From an uncultured Pseudobdellovibrionaceae bacterium (GTDB taxonomy: Bacteria; Bdellovibrionota; Bdellovibrionia; Bdellovibrionales; JAMPXM01), in NCBI GenBank assembly GCA_934277865.1, contig CAKQVW010000139.1:1-7191 (forward strand): a DNA stretch of 7,191 bases. Reading direction: 5' to 3'. Below the pieces are notes generated by a model that made no database searches, was not told where the DNA came from, and saw only the letters and a program-made list of their open reading frames with translations. The translations under genes and the position numbers were made by a program. Shown piece after piece: positions 6,157 through 7,191 of this stretch (the stretch's first letter is position 1; each line of letters begins with the position of its first letter).

Positions 6157-6738
6157 ATGACCTCCAGCCCTGTTCACGGGCTTAAGAAGATGCAGCGTGT
6201 GATGGAAGATGCGCGATTGGCGGGCCCTGGCCTGGTCTTGTGTCTGGCGCTCATGATGACTGGAAGCGTATTCTATTCTGTCGTAGCTGAAGCTCAAAGC
6301 GTTCCGACGACCAAGGCAAAACCTGCTAGAATCAAGCGTTCGGTGAAATCGGGTGGTGCCAAGTCGACTACTCCGAATTTATCGAACCGGGTCTCAAAAG
6401 ACACTCCGGAAGCAGATGAACCTCAACGTGATACGACCAACAAAAGTGAATCTGCGTTTTCGGGCGAGGATTTTTCTACTAGCGAATACCGCCTCGAGCT
6501 GAATGACAATGAGTCCCGCTTTCTCCTGACGGTTTATGCGCAAATGTCTCAATTCAGCTATGTCGGCGAAAGTTTGTTGGGGAGTGCTATTGAAGTATCG
6601 GCCCTGTATGCGCTCAATCATGACTTCGCCGCCGGAGTCTCGATTGCACAAGCCTTAGATCCATCAGAAGGGTTCGCCATTCTTTATACCGGCATACGTG
6701 CTGCTGGCTCTTATGCAGTGCTGGGAACGTTTGTTTAG
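6157..6738 (+). CDS. Beta-barrel outer-membrane protein, N-terminal part up to an in-frame TAG
   Basis: From ATG 6157 this frame encodes 193 residues before TAG at 6736-6738. A Sec signal peptide is clear: a long basic n-region, a hydrophobic core (about 23-43) and a likely cut after AEA (46). Residues 47-112 are a low-complexity linker, first Lys/Ser/Thr-rich and then acidic, probably periplasmic. From about residue 117 alternating hydrophobic strands begin (SRFLLTVYAQMSQ, AIEVSALYALN, FAAGVSIAQAL, FAILYTGIRAAG, SYAVLGTFV), typical of a transmembrane beta-barrel. The TAG falls inside the barrel. The same frame continues for 90 codons to 7011 with more strands and a C-terminal Phe, so the native protein was or is about 284 aa. 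On its own this piece would be an incomplete barrel and probably would not be assembled. Confidence 0.72.
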   Translation: MTSSPVHGLKKMQRVMEDARLAGPGLVLCLALMMTGSVFYSVVAEAQSVPTTKAKPARIKRSVKSGGAKSTTPNLSNRVSKDTPEADEPQRDTTNKSESAFSGEDFSTSEYRLELNDNESRFLLTVYAQMSQFSYVGESLLGSAIEVSALYALNHDFAAGVSIAQALDPSEGFAILYTGIRAAGSYAVLGTFV

Positions 6739-6747
6739 CGCGAAGCT

Positions 6748-7011
6748 ATGTTAAATATCGATGGCAAGACATCCTATGTTTCGACTTTAGGTGAAGGCCC
6801 GTTGATGGCTTTTGATTTCGGACTTGAGCAGCTGATCTTTAATGGAACAAGCCGGATCATTCCTGCAACGGGATTTTCGGCGGGTCTCCCCTATGACGCT
6901 TTATTATGGGGAGCCACTTGGTCTGTCACGGGCCGCTATGGGCAGCTCATCATTTCCGAGAAAATGGCGTCGGTTATGACTTTTGGTGGCGGCGTTCTGA
7001 TGCGCTTCTAG
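6748..7011 (+). pseudogene. C-terminal part of the same beta-barrel protein, after the in-frame TAG
   Basis: This piece (87 codons from ATG 6748, or 90 counted from the codon after TAG 6736-6738) lies in the same frame as the preceding ORF, with only CGC GAA GCT between stop and ATG. It has no signal peptide. It shows barrel strands (KTSYVSTL, PLMAFDFGLEQLIF, LLWGATWSVTG, YGQLIIS) and ends GGGVLMRF, with the terminal Phe used by the Bam machinery. A separate gene is unlikely because an exported barrel half without a signal makes little sense, and the only upstream purines (GAAG) are 3 nt from the ATG. It is best read as the rest of an interrupted gene, unless the TAG is read through or is a sequencing error. 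Its stop TAG overlaps the stop of the convergent aminotransferase gene. Confidence 0.6.
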
Positions 7012-7191
7012 GTCCCTACGGAGAGGGTCCAGCCGAACGTGTCTTCTGCGCGCCCGTATTGAATATCTGTCAGACGTTTCAGCAACTCGGCCGCGACTGG
7101 ACCAGTCTTTCCTTCACCAACGCGAACTCGTTCGCCGTTGATACCAAGTGAATCAACAGGTGAAATGCTGGCTGCAGTACCTGTTCCAAAC
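7008..7191 (-). CDS. ilvE: Branched-chain amino acid aminotransferase, C-terminal 60 residues (runs off right edge)
   Basis: The minus-strand frame ends at TAG (7010-7008) and shows the C-terminal signature of fold-type IV PLP aminotransferases of the BCAT family: FGTGTAASISPV, then a small loop, a GPVAAELLKRLTDIQYG helix and a final ED-x-FGW. IlvE exchanges the amino group between glutamate and the 2-oxo acids of Leu, Ile and Val in the cytoplasm. GTGTA contributes to cofactor phosphate and substrate carboxylate binding in this family, as known from BCAT structures. The final segment resembles eukaryotic-type (larger) BCATs, where a conserved IQxGxxE...GW closes the chain. The catalytic Lys and the rest of the gene are beyond the window. 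It is convergent with the barrel gene, and the stop codons share CTAG at 7008-7011. Confidence 0.88.
   Translation of the reverse strand, partial: FGTGTAASISPVDSLGINGERVRVGEGKTGPVAAELLKRLTDIQYGRAEDTFGWTLSVGT

Noticed and set aside
1..7191. tRNA, rRNA, CRISPR arrays, insertion sequences, phage genes
   Set aside because: No cloverleaf-like segment, spaced direct repeats, transposase motifs or integrase motifs were seen on either strand.

Overview
The window looks like chromosomal DNA from a Gram-negative bacterium, most likely a Bdellovibrio-like member of the Bdellovibrionota. The evidence is circumstantial. It has lipoprotein signals, a beta-barrel outer-membrane protein ending in Phe, a PilZ protein of a style I associate with Bdellovibrio, intermediate GC content, and mostly lineage-specific genes around a few housekeeping ones. 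There is no 16S gene or other taxonomic marker, so the assignment is tentative. I see no tRNA, rRNA, CRISPR array, insertion sequence or phage gene.

Layout, left to right. (1) Positions 1-1209 (minus) hold the N-terminal 403 codons of a lipoprotein related to the DUF5117/DUF4953 putative zinc metalloproteases; the catalytic part lies off the left edge. (2) A 189-bp divergent intergenic region leads to an unrecognised 217-aa protein (1399-2052, plus). (3) A long, almost perfect hairpin fills the gap between that gene and a convergent PilZ-domain gene (2123-2551, minus). (4) Further upstream on the minus strand, quinolinate synthase nadA and a 4'-phosphopantetheinyl transferase overlap by ATGA (3339-3342) and are surely co-transcribed. 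(5) After a 284-bp divergent region comes a plus-strand cluster: a short membrane-anchored or lipoprotein ORF (4673-4885), an inner-membrane protein with a FliG-C-like cytoplasmic region (4870-6108), and a beta-barrel outer-membrane protein (6157-7011). (6) The window ends with the last 60 residues of a branched-chain aminotransferase (minus), whose stop codon overlaps the stop of the barrel gene.

The plus-strand cluster from 4673 to 7011 is the most interesting part. Its products would sit in the inner membrane, cytoplasm, periplasm and outer membrane, so they could form an envelope-spanning assembly with a flagellar-switch-like cytoplasmic module. Two of its reading frames are broken. The second ORF overlaps the first out of frame and has no visible ribosome binding site. 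The barrel gene carries one in-frame TAG at 6736-6738. These may be real decay, unusual decoding (frameshift, coupling or readthrough) or sequence errors; the sequence alone cannot decide.

NadA makes quinolinate for NAD synthesis. The transferase arms carrier proteins of fatty-acid, polyketide or peptide synthesis with phosphopantetheine from CoA. IlvE handles the final transamination of Leu, Ile and Val. PilZ proteins usually respond to cyclic di-GMP, although this one lacks the standard ligand motifs.
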